In this document: positions 36,024 through 45,026 of the stretch, in pieces | How positions within the stretch are numbered: the first letter of the stretch is position 1 | Layout of the letters: every line of letters starts with the position of its first letter | Assembly: GCF_003323715.1 (NCBI RefSeq) | Contig: NZ_QOIN01000058.1 | Span: 1-62,634 of the forward strand | Direction of reading: 5' to 3' | Origin: Streptomyces diacarni | GTDB lineage: Bacteria; Actinomycetota; Actinomycetes; Streptomycetales; Streptomycetaceae | Length of the DNA stretch: 62,634 bases | Position numbers and translations under genes: made by a program | Notes under the pieces: model-generated | What the model saw: only the letters and a program-made list of their open reading frames with translations | Told to the model about the DNA's origin: nothing | The model's database searches: none

Positions 36024-36077
36024 AGTTACTCGTGCGTTAGACGGACAGCCGACGGCATATCAGTTACTCGAAAGTAA
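36024..36077. promoter_or_regulatory. NRPS/secreted-protein divergent region: inverted and direct repeats
   Basis: TTACT-CGAA-AGTAA is an inverted repeat at 36064-36077. The nonamer AGTTACTCG occurs at 36024-36032 and again at 36062-36070, 38 bases apart. They lie between the divergent NRPS and small secreted protein genes, so one regulator may control both. No regulator gene is adjacent. Confidence 0.5.
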
Positions 36078-36182
36078 GCCACCCTTTCCATGGGATAGCG
36101 GACAGCGGCCCATCCGCGCCCGCGCGGGCTCCGAACCACACGGCGTACCTCAGATCCGTCGAGAAACCGCACAAGGAGCACC

Positions 36183-36554
36183 ATGCCCAGCGCCCGCATC
36201 TTCTGGTCCCGCCGCATAGCCGTCACGGTCGCCGTGACGGCCGGCGCACTGGCCGTCACGCCCGCCGCCACCGCCGCCTCGCACCTCTCCGGGCCTGCCC
36301 ACAGTTCACCACAGGCGCACACCACCCAGGAGGCACACGTCACCCGTCAGACGAACGAGCGGTCGACCGGCTCCGTGGCACCGGACGAGATGCGCACCCA
36401 GTCGCGCGGCCAGGGCTACCGGGGCATCCAGGGATTCAACCTCTGCCTGCTGTCACAGTGTTCTCTCGGCGCGGGCGCTCCCGCCGAAGGCGGCATCAGC
36501 CAGGTGCAGGGCGGCAACCTGTGCCTGCTCGCGACCTGCGACGCCGGCGGCTGA
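36183..36554 (+). CDS. Small secreted protein with duplicated NLCLLxxC motif
   Basis: The 123-residue protein follows AAGGAG. It has a clear Sec signal peptide (basic RIFWSRR, hydrophobic core, cleavage near Ala31-Ser33), then a His/Thr/Gln-rich linker. Two C-terminal repeats follow about 26 residues apart: GFNLCLLSQCSLG (Cys88, Cys93) and GGNLCLLATCDAGG (Cys114, Cys119). The four cysteines could form two CX4C disulfides or bind a ligand. I recognise no family. It is divergent from the NRPS operon and convergent with htpG across a shared terminator. Confidence 0.8.
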   Translation: MPSARIFWSRRIAVTVAVTAGALAVTPAATAASHLSGPAHSSPQAHTTQEAHVTRQTNERSTGSVAPDEMRTQSRGQGYRGIQGFNLCLLSQCSLGAGAPAEGGISQVQGGNLCLLATCDAGG

Positions 36555-36575
36555 ACCGCGACCCCACCGCGCGCC

Positions 36576-36637
36576 GGGTGGCTGTGTTCCCGTTTGTTCC
36601 CGCTCGGTCTGCATCGTCCGCGAGAACACAGCCACCC
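36576..36637. terminator. Bidirectional terminator between secreted protein and htpG
   Basis: Arms 36576-36589 and 36624-36637 are exact 14-bp complements, with a 34-base interior. It lies between the two convergent stops and can act on both transcripts. Confidence 0.7.
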
Positions 36638-36643
36638 GCTTGC

Positions 36644-38659
36644 TCACAAGGTGCGCTCCAGGCGGTCGGCGAGCACCTTCACGAAGCCCGACGGGTCCTC
36701 CAGCTCACCGCCCTCGGCCAGCAGCGCCATGCCGTGCAGCAGGTCGGCGGTCTCGCCCAGCTCCGTGTGGTCCGCCCGCTCGCCGTAGGCCCGGTTGATC
36801 CCCTTGACCAGCGCGTGCTGGGGGTTGAGCTCCAGAATCCGCTTGCTGTGCGGAACCTCCTGCCCCATCGCCCGGTACATCCGCTCCAGTGCGGGCGTCA
36901 CATCGTGCGTGTCCGAGACGACGCAGGCCGGCGAGTCGGTCAGCCGCGCGGAGAGCCGGACCTCCTTGACGTCCTCGCTCAGCCGTTCGGTCATCCACGA
37001 CAGCAGGTCGGCGAACTCCCGCTGCCGCTCCTCGCGTTCGTTCTCCCGCTCCTGCTTCTCCTCCTCGGTGCCGAGATCGACCTCACCCTTGGAGACGGAG
37101 CGAAGCTGCTTGCCGTCGAAGTCGGGGACGGCCTCGACCCACACCTCGTCGACCGGGTCGGTCAGCAGCAGCACCTCGATCCCCTGGGCCCTGAACGCCT
37201 CCATGTGCGGCGAGTTCTCGACGGCCGAGCGCGAGTCTCCCGTGATGTAGTAGATGTGCTCCTGGCCCTCCTTCATCCGCTCCACGTACTGCGCCAGCGT
37301 GGTCGGCTCGTCCTTGTCGTGAGTGGAGGCGAAGGAGGCGACCTCCAGAAGGGTCTCGCGGTTCTCGAAGTCGCTCAGCAGGCCTTCCTTGAGGACGCTG
37401 CCGAACTCCCGCCAGAACGTGGTGTACCGGTCCGGTGCCTTGGTCCGCATCTCCTTGACCGTGGAGAGCACCTTCTTCGCCAGACGCCTGTGCATGAGCT
37501 GGATCTGGCGATCCTGCTGGAGGATCTCGCGCGACACGTTGAGCGAGAGGTCCTGTGCGTCGACGACGCCCTTGACGAACCGCAGGTAGGGCGGCAGCAG
37601 CGCCTCGCAGTCGTCCATGATGAACACGCGCTTCACGTACAGATGCACGCCCCGCTTCGCACCCTGCTGGAACAGGTCGTGCGGCGCCTGCGAGGGGATG
37701 AACAGCAGTGCCTGGTACTCGAAGGTGCCCTCGGCCGCCAGGCGGATCGTCTCCAGCGGGTCGTTCCAGTCGTGGCTGAGGTGCTTGTACAGCTCGTGGT
37801 ACTCCTCCTCGGAGACCTCGCTGCGCGGGCGGGCCCACAGCGCCTTCTGGGAGTTCAGCGTCTCCGGCTCGGGCGCGGCGGCCTCACCGGCCTTTTCCTC
37901 GCCGCTGGGCCCGCTCTCGCCGTTCTCGTCGTCCGCTCCCTCAGCGGCCGGTACGTCCCCCTGCTCGGCGGCCATCCTGATGGGCCAGGTGATGAAGTCC
38001 GAGTACCGCTTGACGATCTCCCTGATCTTCCAGGGCGAGGTGTAGTCGTAGAGCCTGTCCTCGGTGTCCACCGGCTTGAGGTGCAGCGTGACGGCGGTGC
38101 CCTGCGGGACGTCCTCGACGGTCTCGATCGTGTAGCTGCCCTCGCCCGCCGACTTCCAGCGGGTGCCCTGCTTCTCGCCCGCACGACGGGTCAGCAGTGT
38201 CACCTCGTCGGCGACCATGAAGCCGGAGTAGAAGCCGATGCCGAACTGCCCGATCAGCTCCTCCGCCGCGGGGGAGTCACCGCTCTCGCCGGCGTCCTTG
38301 GCCTGCTGTGCGTCGGAGAGTTTCTCCAGGAACTGGGCCGTGCCCGAGTTCGCGATGGTTCCGATGAGCTCCACGACCTCGTCGCGGGACATGCCGATGC
38401 CGTTGTCCCGCACGGTGAGCGTACGGGTCTCCTTGTCGGCCTCGATGTCGATGTGGAGGTCGGAGATGTCCGCGTCGAGGGAGTCGTCGCGGAGCGCCTC
38501 CAGACGCAGTTTGTCCAGTGCGTCGGAGGAGTTGGAGACGAGTTCCCGCAGGAACACGTCCTTGTTCGAGTAGATGGAGTGCACCATCATCTGCAGAAGC
38601 CGACGGGCCTCCACCTGGAACTCGAACGTCTCGGTGGTCTCGGTGGTCTCGCTCGACAT
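36644..38659 (-). CDS. htpG: Chaperone HtpG (bacterial Hsp90)
   Basis: The 671-residue protein has the GHKL ATPase motifs of Hsp90: LRELVSNSSDALDKLR, DNGIGMS, GTIANSGT and GQFGIGFYSGFMVAD. The middle domain carries SHDWNDPLETIR and LNVSREILQQD. An acidic Gly/Glu/Pro-rich insertion lies near residues 230-255. It folds client proteins in the cytoplasm. AGAAGGA precedes the ATG at 38659. A nonamer ATCCGTTGA repeats at 38661 and 38684 just upstream. Many streptomycetes carry htpG, so this may be ordinary stress function. Confidence 0.96.
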   Translation of the reverse strand: MSSETTETTETFEFQVEARRLLQMMVHSIYSNKDVFLRELVSNSSDALDKLRLEALRDDSLDADISDLHIDIEADKETRTLTVRDNGIGMSRDEVVELIGTIANSGTAQFLEKLSDAQQAKDAGESGDSPAAEELIGQFGIGFYSGFMVADEVTLLTRRAGEKQGTRWKSAGEGSYTIETVEDVPQGTAVTLHLKPVDTEDRLYDYTSPWKIREIVKRYSDFITWPIRMAAEQGDVPAAEGADDENGESGPSGEEKAGEAAAPEPETLNSQKALWARPRSEVSEEEYHELYKHLSHDWNDPLETIRLAAEGTFEYQALLFIPSQAPHDLFQQGAKRGVHLYVKRVFIMDDCEALLPPYLRFVKGVVDAQDLSLNVSREILQQDRQIQLMHRRLAKKVLSTVKEMRTKAPDRYTTFWREFGSVLKEGLLSDFENRETLLEVASFASTHDKDEPTTLAQYVERMKEGQEHIYYITGDSRSAVENSPHMEAFRAQGIEVLLLTDPVDEVWVEAVPDFDGKQLRSVSKGEVDLGTEEEKQERENEREERQREFADLLSWMTERLSEDVKEVRLSARLTDSPACVVSDTHDVTPALERMYRAMGQEVPHSKRILELNPQHALVKGINRAYGERADHTELGETADLLHGMALLAEGGELEDPSGFVKVLADRLERTL

Positions 38660-38834
38660 GATCCGTTGATTCCTTCTCAGGCCATCCGTTGACGGAATTG
38701 ACTTCACAAAACTGTATGCGAGCGGGCGGGCCGGGCGCCGCCTCGGGCCTTTCGAGGTGCTGCGGGAGCCCCGAACGGAAGTGCCCGGAGGCGGGCCTCG
38801 GCCAGGTGCTCGTGGCCGTCCACACGGCAGGGGG

Positions 38835-40421
38835 CTACCGCGCGAAGCCGTTCGCGAAGTCGCCGTCCTGCGCTTCGTGCCGTGGGATGGAGCCGTAGTC
38901 CTCCGGCACGACGAAGTAGCCGCCGCGGCCGGTCGGTTCCCCGCCGGTGCTCGGCAGCACCCACGCCGTCCCTGAGCCGCCCTGCCCGGGGGCGCCGGCT
39001 GCCAGGTCGCTGTTGCCGTCGCCGTCCGCGTCGAGCAGGCGTACGGCGCCCCCGAACCGGTCGCCGTCCTCGGGAGCCGGGGCGTCCTCGGCGCCCTGCG
39101 CGCCCGCGGTCTCGCGGTCCCCGGCATCCTGCGTGCCGGCCGTGGGCCGGGCGACCAGCTGCGCCCCGCGGCCGGTCAGGCCCTTCGGTCCGCCCTTGAG
39201 CAGGGTCACGGCGCCCGCCGACGGCCCGTCCTTCTTCTCGGGACGGGACTGGTCGGGGGTACCGACGGCGACATCGGCGTAGCCGTCGCCGTTCCAGTCG
39301 CCGGCGTCGAGTGCGCCTCCGAACTGTTCCTCGTCGGCCTTCCTGCCCGGCACCCCTTCGGTGTCCTGGTCGATCTCGGTGTGCCGCGCGTCATCCGGCT
39401 CGGGCCCCTCGGCGGACCCGTAGAACACCTCCACGGGACCGTCGACGCTACTGTCCGCTGCGGCCCCCTCGGGGTGCCTGCGCGCCACCAGGTCGGCGTG
39501 ACCGTCCTTGTCGACGTCACCGACAGCGGCGCCGGGGGCCAGGCCGGGGAGGGCTGATGTGTCGGGCTTCTCGAAGCCGTCCCCGCTGCCCGCGAGGTAG
39601 GCGGACTTCTTTCCGCCGCCCGCGGCGTTGTCCTCGTACTCGTGGGTGCTCACGAGGTCGTCGATGCCGTCGCCGTTCAGGTCTCCGGCCACCGTGTCGG
39701 ACAGCGACGCTCCCTCGGGCAGCGGCTGCCGGGGCACCTCGGCGGTTGAGGCCGCTCGCCCGTCGCGGGTGAACGGCCCCTTCAGCAGACCCTTGCCGTC
39801 GCCGACCTGCACGACGAGGTCGGCGTGGCCGTCGCCGTCGAAGTCGCCGCCGACGAGGGTGTGCTTGCCGGGCTGGTCCACGCTGAAGTTGTCGGGCACA
39901 TCGTCGAGATAGGTGCCACTGTCGGCCTCGAGCCCGTCGTCGGAGCCCCAGAGGACGAGGGCACCGCTGTGCGCACCGTCCTTCTTGGGAGCGCCGTAGG
40001 TATCGACGTCCGCGACCAGATCGGTGTAGCCGTCGCCGTCCAGGTCACGTGTCACGGCATGCTCGCCGAAGCCGACACCGTCGCCCCTCTTGGACGGGGT
40101 GCCGGTGGCCTCCTGGCCGATCAACTGGCGCCGCCCGGTCCTGCCCGCGTCGTCGGAGCCGTAGTTCACGGCCAGGTGGTCCGCGAAGTCGCTGAGTGCC
40201 ACCAGGTCGGCGTTCCCGTCGTTGTCGAAGTCGGCTTGCGGCGCGGTCTTCGCGGGGCCGGTGTGACGGTGCCCTGCGGCCGGATCGCTCGCCGAACCGG
40301 TGACGCCGTCCCAGGCCAGCGGCACGGCGGCGGCGACGACCACGGTCGCTGCGGCAGCAACGGCGATACGGCCGTTCCGCCGACGGGAGGAACGCTGACG
40401 GAGGCCGATCCGCTCGGTCAC
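38835..40421 (-). CDS. FG-GAP/VCBS-repeat protein with N-terminal membrane anchor or signal
   Basis: The 528-residue protein starts at GTG (VTERIGLRQRS) after GGAGAA. One hydrophobic segment (IAVAAAATVVVAAAVPLAW) acts as a signal or anchor. At least seven FG-GAP repeats with calcium-type DxDxDG loops follow, such as DFDNDGNADLV, DLDGDGYTDLV, DFDGDGHADLV, DLNGDGIDDLV and DADGDGNSDLA. The fold is an integrin-like beta-propeller. Extracellular binding or adhesion is likely; the ligand is unknown. Confidence 0.88.
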   Translation of the reverse strand: MTERIGLRQRSSRRRNGRIAVAAAATVVVAAAVPLAWDGVTGSASDPAAGHRHTGPAKTAPQADFDNDGNADLVALSDFADHLAVNYGSDDAGRTGRRQLIGQEATGTPSKRGDGVGFGEHAVTRDLDGDGYTDLVADVDTYGAPKKDGAHSGALVLWGSDDGLEADSGTYLDDVPDNFSVDQPGKHTLVGGDFDGDGHADLVVQVGDGKGLLKGPFTRDGRAASTAEVPRQPLPEGASLSDTVAGDLNGDGIDDLVSTHEYEDNAAGGGKKSAYLAGSGDGFEKPDTSALPGLAPGAAVGDVDKDGHADLVARRHPEGAAADSSVDGPVEVFYGSAEGPEPDDARHTEIDQDTEGVPGRKADEEQFGGALDAGDWNGDGYADVAVGTPDQSRPEKKDGPSAGAVTLLKGGPKGLTGRGAQLVARPTAGTQDAGDRETAGAQGAEDAPAPEDGDRFGGAVRLLDADGDGNSDLAAGAPGQGGSGTAWVLPSTGGEPTGRGGYFVVPEDYGSIPRHEAQDGDFANGFAR

Positions 40422-40622
40422 AAGTTCTCCAGAAGCGCGTTGGCGGTTGTCACGGGGCAGCTCAGCGTCCGATGCCCCGCATGTTCCATTCCTTCTCCCG
40501 TCTCTGACTTCTGTTGGCCCCCTTGCGGTTGCACGCGCGCCACTTCGCCTTCGCGGACGCGGACGGCACCCGGCACGGGCGGCGTGGCGGCGAGGAGAAG
40601 ACCGCCAGGGCCTTGTCCCCTC

Positions 40623-40672
40623 CCGGAGCAAGCCGAGCGGTCCGGAACCGGAGCAAGCCGAGCGGCCCGGAA
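40623..40672. repeat. Adjacent tandem duplication of 25 bp
   Basis: 40623-40647 and 40648-40672 are identical except for one T/C difference. The unit begins CCGGAGCAAGCCGAGCGG. It lies just downstream of the MFS gene stop and upstream of the FG-GAP gene, both on the minus strand. Recent duplication by slippage or a dimeric binding site are possible. Confidence 0.75.
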
Positions 40673-40683
40673 CCAGGCCGGTG

Positions 40684-42066
40684 TCAGCTCGCCGCCCGCT
40701 CCAGGGCCTCGAGGGAGCGGCCTGCGGTCTCCCGGATGAAGACGGCCGTGAACGCGAAAGCCAGGACGCAGATGCCGCCGAAGAGGGCGAAGGCCGCACC
40801 CGCGCCTGCCACCAGGAGGGTGGGGAAGACCAGTGAGACGGCGAAGTTCGCGGCCCAGTTGGTGCCGGAGCCGACACTGACACCCGTGCTGCGGACCCGG
40901 AGCGGAAAGAGTTCGGGCAGCATCACCCACAGCAGCGGTGCCCAGCTCAGTGAGTAGGCTACCTTGAACACCGCGAGGCTGGCGACGGCGGCCGCCTTGC
41001 CGGCGGTCTGGTCGAGCAGGCCGAGGGAGAAGACGGCGCACAGGGTGCCCATGCTGATCACCATCAGAACGAGCCCGGTGAGGAGCAGGGGCTTGCGGCC
41101 GACGCGGTCGACAAGACGCCCGGTGACGAAGGTGGTGCAGATCGACAGGGCTCCGAGTCCGACGCTGTTGAGCAGCGCGGCCGAGTCCCCGAACCCGGCC
41201 GCCTTGAGGATCGTCGGCGCGTAGAACACGATGGTGTTGGAGCCGATGACCTGTTGGATGACGGCCATGGCGACCGCGATGCCGAGACCGCGGCGCACCT
41301 GGCGGGTCGCGAACAGTTCCCGTACGCGGTTGCGCGAGTGGCGTTCCGTGTGTGCGGCGGCGTGGATGTCGCGGAGCGCGGCCTCGGCCTCGGCGGGCTC
41401 GTGCAGCCTCAGCAACACGGACCGGGCCTCGTCCGCCCTGCCCTTCGTCACGAGCCAGCGCGGCGTCTCCGGCTGGGGCCACATCCCGGCGAAGAGCACC
41501 ACCGCGGGCACGACGGCGAGGCCGAGCATCCACCGCCACGCGCCCGCGCCCGACAGCGCGTACGAGGTCAGGTACGAGACGAAGATGCCTATCGCGATCA
41601 TCATCTGGTTGAGCGTGGACACCCGGCCGCGGATCCGCGTCGGAGCCAACTCGGAGAGATAGCTGGGGATCACGGCGGAGGCGGCGCCGACACCGACTCC
41701 GGTCGCGACCCGGAAAGCGATGAGTGTCCACGGGTCGGTGGCCAGGGCCATGCCCAGCGCGCCCGCGCCGAAGAGGACCGCGGTCGCCAGCATCACCGGG
41801 CGGCGTCCCAGCCGGTCGGTGGCCGGTCCTGCGCCGAAGCAGCCGGCGATGGCGCCGACCATCAGCGAACTGACGAAAGCCCCCTGCATCCAGGAGCTCA
41901 GCCCGAGATCGCGGGTGAGGAACAGCTGGGCCCCGGCGACGATGCCCATGTCGTATCCGGACAGCAGTCCGCCGAACGCCCCGCACAGATACAGCAGGAA
42001 GGTGCGGCGGGACCGGGCGCGTGCGTCGGGTGCGGTGTGCGTCGTGGCCGGGACGGCGGCAGGCAT
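40684..42066 (-). CDS. MFS sugar porter
   Basis: The 460-residue, twelve-segment protein has sugar-porter family signatures: SGYDMGIVAGAQLFL near the N-terminus, DRLGRRPVML, a mid-protein PQPETPRWLV, VDRVGRKPLLL and PELFPLRVRSTGVS. It imports a sugar with protons. ATG at 42066 was chosen after GGGAG; longer ORF starts run into the operator region. It diverges from the ROK/sulfatase pair, so the sugar may be sulfated or derived from a sulfated glycan. Confidence 0.92.
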   Translation of the reverse strand: MPAAVPATTHTAPDARARSRRTFLLYLCGAFGGLLSGYDMGIVAGAQLFLTRDLGLSSWMQGAFVSSLMVGAIAGCFGAGPATDRLGRRPVMLATAVLFGAGALGMALATDPWTLIAFRVATGVGVGAASAVIPSYLSELAPTRIRGRVSTLNQMMIAIGIFVSYLTSYALSGAGAWRWMLGLAVVPAVVLFAGMWPQPETPRWLVTKGRADEARSVLLRLHEPAEAEAALRDIHAAAHTERHSRNRVRELFATRQVRRGLGIAVAMAVIQQVIGSNTIVFYAPTILKAAGFGDSAALLNSVGLGALSICTTFVTGRLVDRVGRKPLLLTGLVLMVISMGTLCAVFSLGLLDQTAGKAAAVASLAVFKVAYSLSWAPLLWVMLPELFPLRVRSTGVSVGSGTNWAANFAVSLVFPTLLVAGAGAAFALFGGICVLAFAFTAVFIRETAGRSLEALERAAS

Positions 42067-42080
42067 GACGGGCTCCCTTG

Positions 42081-42109
42081 CTTGACGGCTGCGCCTTATT
42101 AGCGTCAAG
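42081..42109. promoter_or_regulatory. ROK-type operator between sugar porter and ROK gene
   Basis: CTTGACG (42081-42087) and CGTCAAG (42103-42109) are perfect inverted arms separated by 15 bases. GTTGACGAAAA (near 42162) and TCGTCGAAAAT (near 42114) add related half-sites. The location suits ROK repression of both divergent promoters. Confidence 0.55.
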
Positions 42110-42199
42110 TCTTCGTCGAAAATCAAGACGTCGGTGCCCAGTTCACAGGCTTGTGTCGAAGTGTTGACGAAAATAGCGGGCCTGGGCAGCATGGGCGCC

Positions 42200-43441
42200 A
42201 TGGCAGTGGACAAGAACCCCACCGTGCTGCGCCAGCTGCGCTACGGAAACATGGAGCGCGTACTGGAGGTCCTCCGCCGCAAGGGCCCCAGCAGCAGGGC
42301 CGACGTGGCCACGGCCACCGGACTCTCCCGCACCACCCTGTCCGGCATCGTGGGCCGGCTCCTCGCCGACAACGTGCTGCTGGAGGAATCCGCCCCCCTG
42401 GACGGTGCTCGCGCGGGCCGTGGTCGACCCGTGCACCGGCTCACGCTCAACCCGAGCTCGGCGCAGGCTGTCGGCATCGAGATGGGCCGCGAACGTCTCA
42501 GGGTCGCGATCGCCAACGCGGCGCACGAGGTCACCGCGTCCGGCGGTGTCCACCGGCCGAACCGCGGCAGCGCCCGCGAACAGGCCGACTGCGCGCTCGC
42601 CCTGCTCCGTGACCTCGCCGAGCGTGAGGGCATCGACCTCGCGGGACTCAGCGGTGTCGGCATCGGTACGCCGGGCCCCGGGGAGACGACCGGTGGGGGC
42701 ACGGGGCCGCTCGGCGACGCGCCCGGAGTGCCCCGGCACCGGCAGTCCGTCGCGGACCGGGTTGCCGCATCCCTCGACGTCCCCGTGCTCGCCGACAACA
42801 ACACGCGCCTGGCCGCACTCGGCGAGGCCATCTGGGGCGCGGCGCGGGGCGCGGGTGACGCCCTGCACGTGACGTTGTCGTACGGCGTCGGCGGTGGGCT
42901 CGTCGCGCAGGGACGGCTGTTCAGGGGAGCTCAAGGCGCGGCGGGCGAGATCGGCCACATCAGCGTTGACCCCGAGGGCGCCCGCTGCTGGTGCGGAGGG
43001 CACGGCTGCCTGGAGCAGGCCGCGTCCGTGCCCGCGCTGCTGCGGGCCGCGGGCCGGCGCAGCTGGAGCCGGTTCACCGAGGCGCTCGCCGCCGGCGAGG
43101 AGCGCGCGTGCGCGGCCCTCGAACGCGCCGCGTGCGCCGTTGGCCGGGCCCTCGCGGCCGCGTGCAGCACGGCGAACCCGCAGCGCGTCGTCCTGGGCGG
43201 TGAGATCGCGGAACTGGGCCCTCTCTTCCTCGACCCGGCCGAGGCCGCCTTCCGCCGCTACACGGCCGCGCGGGTCAGCCGCGGTGTGCGCTTCGTCCCC
43301 GCAGCCCTGGCCGACCGGGCAGGGGCCCTCGGTGCGCTCGCCCTCGTCTTCCACGAGTCGCCCCTGCTCGCCGGGTATCCGACACGGGGCGCAGCGGCCC
43401 CGGGCGTGGCGGACGGGGCCTCGGCCGTCGCCGCGTCGTGA
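42200..43441 (+). CDS. ROK-family transcriptional regulator / sugar kinase homologue
   Basis: The 413-residue protein has an N-terminal winged helix (SSRADVATATGLSRTTLSGI) and a ROK fold. The fold shows GVGIGTPGPGET, a DNNTRLAALGEAIWGAARG region and the zinc motif CWCGGHGCLEQAAS. Such NagC/XylR-type proteins repress sugar-use genes and are released by a sugar. ATG at 42200 was chosen; an ATG 9 bases upstream is possible. It is followed 47 bases later by a sulfatase and faces the sugar porter. Confidence 0.9.
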   Translation: MAVDKNPTVLRQLRYGNMERVLEVLRRKGPSSRADVATATGLSRTTLSGIVGRLLADNVLLEESAPLDGARAGRGRPVHRLTLNPSSAQAVGIEMGRERLRVAIANAAHEVTASGGVHRPNRGSAREQADCALALLRDLAEREGIDLAGLSGVGIGTPGPGETTGGGTGPLGDAPGVPRHRQSVADRVAASLDVPVLADNNTRLAALGEAIWGAARGAGDALHVTLSYGVGGGLVAQGRLFRGAQGAAGEIGHISVDPEGARCWCGGHGCLEQAASVPALLRAAGRRSWSRFTEALAAGEERACAALERAACAVGRALAAACSTANPQRVVLGGEIAELGPLFLDPAEAAFRRYTAARVSRGVRFVPAALADRAGALGALALVFHESPLLAGYPTRGAAAPGVADGASAVAAS

Positions 43442-43488
43442 TCCCGGTCCCGGCCCGACCGCACTCGAACGACCGGAAAGGCACCGCC

Positions 43489-45003
43489 GTGCGCACCAAC
43501 ATGCTCTTCCTCATGACCGACCAGCACCGGGTCGACACCCTCGGCGCCTACGGCAACCCGCACGTGCGTACGCCGAACCTGGACCGCCTCGCCGCGGAAG
43601 GCACCCGCTTCGACAGCTGCTACACCCCCACGGCCATCTGCACGCCCGCCCGGGCCAGCCTGCTCACCGGAGCCGCGCCCTTCCGGCACAAACTCCTGGC
43701 CAACTACGAGCGCAACGTGGGGTACCTGGAAGACCTCGCGGACGACCAGTTCACCTTCGCAGGGCAACTACGGAGTCAGGGCTACCACCTGGGCCTGATG
43801 GGCAAGTGGCACGGCGGCGTCCGGCGTACCGCGGCCGACTACGGCTTCGAAGGCCCTGACCTGGCGGGCTGGCACAACCCCGTCGACCATCCCGACTACC
43901 TCGCCCATCTCGAAGAACACGGCCTTCCCGGCTACGCCATCAGCGACCGGATGCGCGGCACCACTCCCAACGGGAGCCCCGGGAACCTCCTCGCGGCCCG
44001 GCTCCACCAGCCCGTCGAAGCGACCTTCGAGTACTACCTGGCCAGCCGCACCATCGAGATGCTCCACCGGTTCGCCGAGGCCGAGCAAGGCGGCGACGGC
44101 GCCCCCTTCTTCCTCGCCACCCACTTCTTCGGCCCCCACCTGCCGTACATCCTCCCCGACGCGTATTTCGACCTGTACGACCCCGGCCTGGTCGACCTGC
44201 CGGCATCGGTGGGGGAGACGTTCGCGGGCAAGCCGCCCGTCCAGAGCAACTACAGCAAGCTGTGGGCGTTCGACACCATGCCGATCGAGGAAAGCCGCAA
44301 ACTGATCGCCGTCTACTGGGGCTACGTCACTCTCATCGACGAGCAGATCGGCCGCATCCTCGACTGCGTACGGGAGCTGGGCCTGGATGAGCGCACAGCG
44401 GTGTGCTTCACCGCTGACCACGGCGAGTTCACCGGCGCCCACCGGCTGCACGACAAGGGCCCGGCCATGTACGAGGACATCTACCGCATCCCTGGGCTGC
44501 TGCGGGTGCCGGGCGGGCCGACGGGACAGGTGCGCGACGAGTTCGTCTCGCTGACCGACTTCACGGCGACGATCCTGGAGCTCGCCGGCAGCGATCCCGC
44601 CCCGGCCGTCGACAGCCGGAGCCTCCTGCCGCTGGCGCGCGGCGAGCATCCCGAATGGGACGAGCACCACCTGGCCGAATACCACGGCCACCACTTCCCG
44701 TACCCGCAACGTATGCTGCGCACGCGGCGCTACAAGCTCGTCGTCAACCCCGAGTCGCACAACGAGCTCTACGATCTCCAAACCGATCCGGACGAGCTCC
44801 TCAACCGCTACGAGCACCCGGAACTACGCGGCGTGCGCCGGGAGTTGACCCACCGCCTGTATCACCTGCTGCGCGAGCGGGGCGACAACTTCTTCCACTG
44901 GATGACGCCCATGTACGACGTCCCGACCGACTACGACACCACTTTGTCCTCCTTCGAGAAGGAGGACGCCGACCCGCCGCGGTCGGCGGGCGAGCCCCGA
45001 TGA
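43489..45003 (+). CDS. Sulfatase, formylglycine-dependent
   Basis: The 504-residue protein has the alkaline-phosphatase-like sulfatase fold. Motifs include LFLMTDQHRVDTLG (metal Asp), CTPARASLLTG with Cys51 as the FGly precursor in CxPxR, GLMGKWHGG, FTADHGEFTGAH, and a C-terminal RTRRYKLVVN with LYDLQTDPDEL. GTG at 43489 follows GGAAAGG. There is no signal peptide, so it acts inside the cell after import by the porter. It hydrolyses a sulfate ester, probably of a sugar, and forms a module with ROK and porter. Confidence 0.92.
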   Translation: MRTNMLFLMTDQHRVDTLGAYGNPHVRTPNLDRLAAEGTRFDSCYTPTAICTPARASLLTGAAPFRHKLLANYERNVGYLEDLADDQFTFAGQLRSQGYHLGLMGKWHGGVRRTAADYGFEGPDLAGWHNPVDHPDYLAHLEEHGLPGYAISDRMRGTTPNGSPGNLLAARLHQPVEATFEYYLASRTIEMLHRFAEAEQGGDGAPFFLATHFFGPHLPYILPDAYFDLYDPGLVDLPASVGETFAGKPPVQSNYSKLWAFDTMPIEESRKLIAVYWGYVTLIDEQIGRILDCVRELGLDERTAVCFTADHGEFTGAHRLHDKGPAMYEDIYRIPGLLRVPGGPTGQVRDEFVSLTDFTATILELAGSDPAPAVDSRSLLPLARGEHPEWDEHHLAEYHGHHFPYPQRMLRTRRYKLVVNPESHNELYDLQTDPDELLNRYEHPELRGVRRELTHRLYHLLRERGDNFFHWMTPMYDVPTDYDTTLSSFEKEDADPPRSAGEPR

Positions 45004-45026
45004 GCCGGTTCGCCAGAGGGCTGTGA

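Noticed and set aside
36458..38692. 744-residue plus-strand ORF opposite htpG
   Set aside because: It is a shadow of htpG; the minus-strand protein has all Hsp90 motifs.
38661..38692. ATCCGTTGA direct repeat before htpG as a heat-shock operator
   Set aside because: It does not match known HAIR, CIRCE or HspR sites; it may be chance and is mentioned only in the htpG entry.
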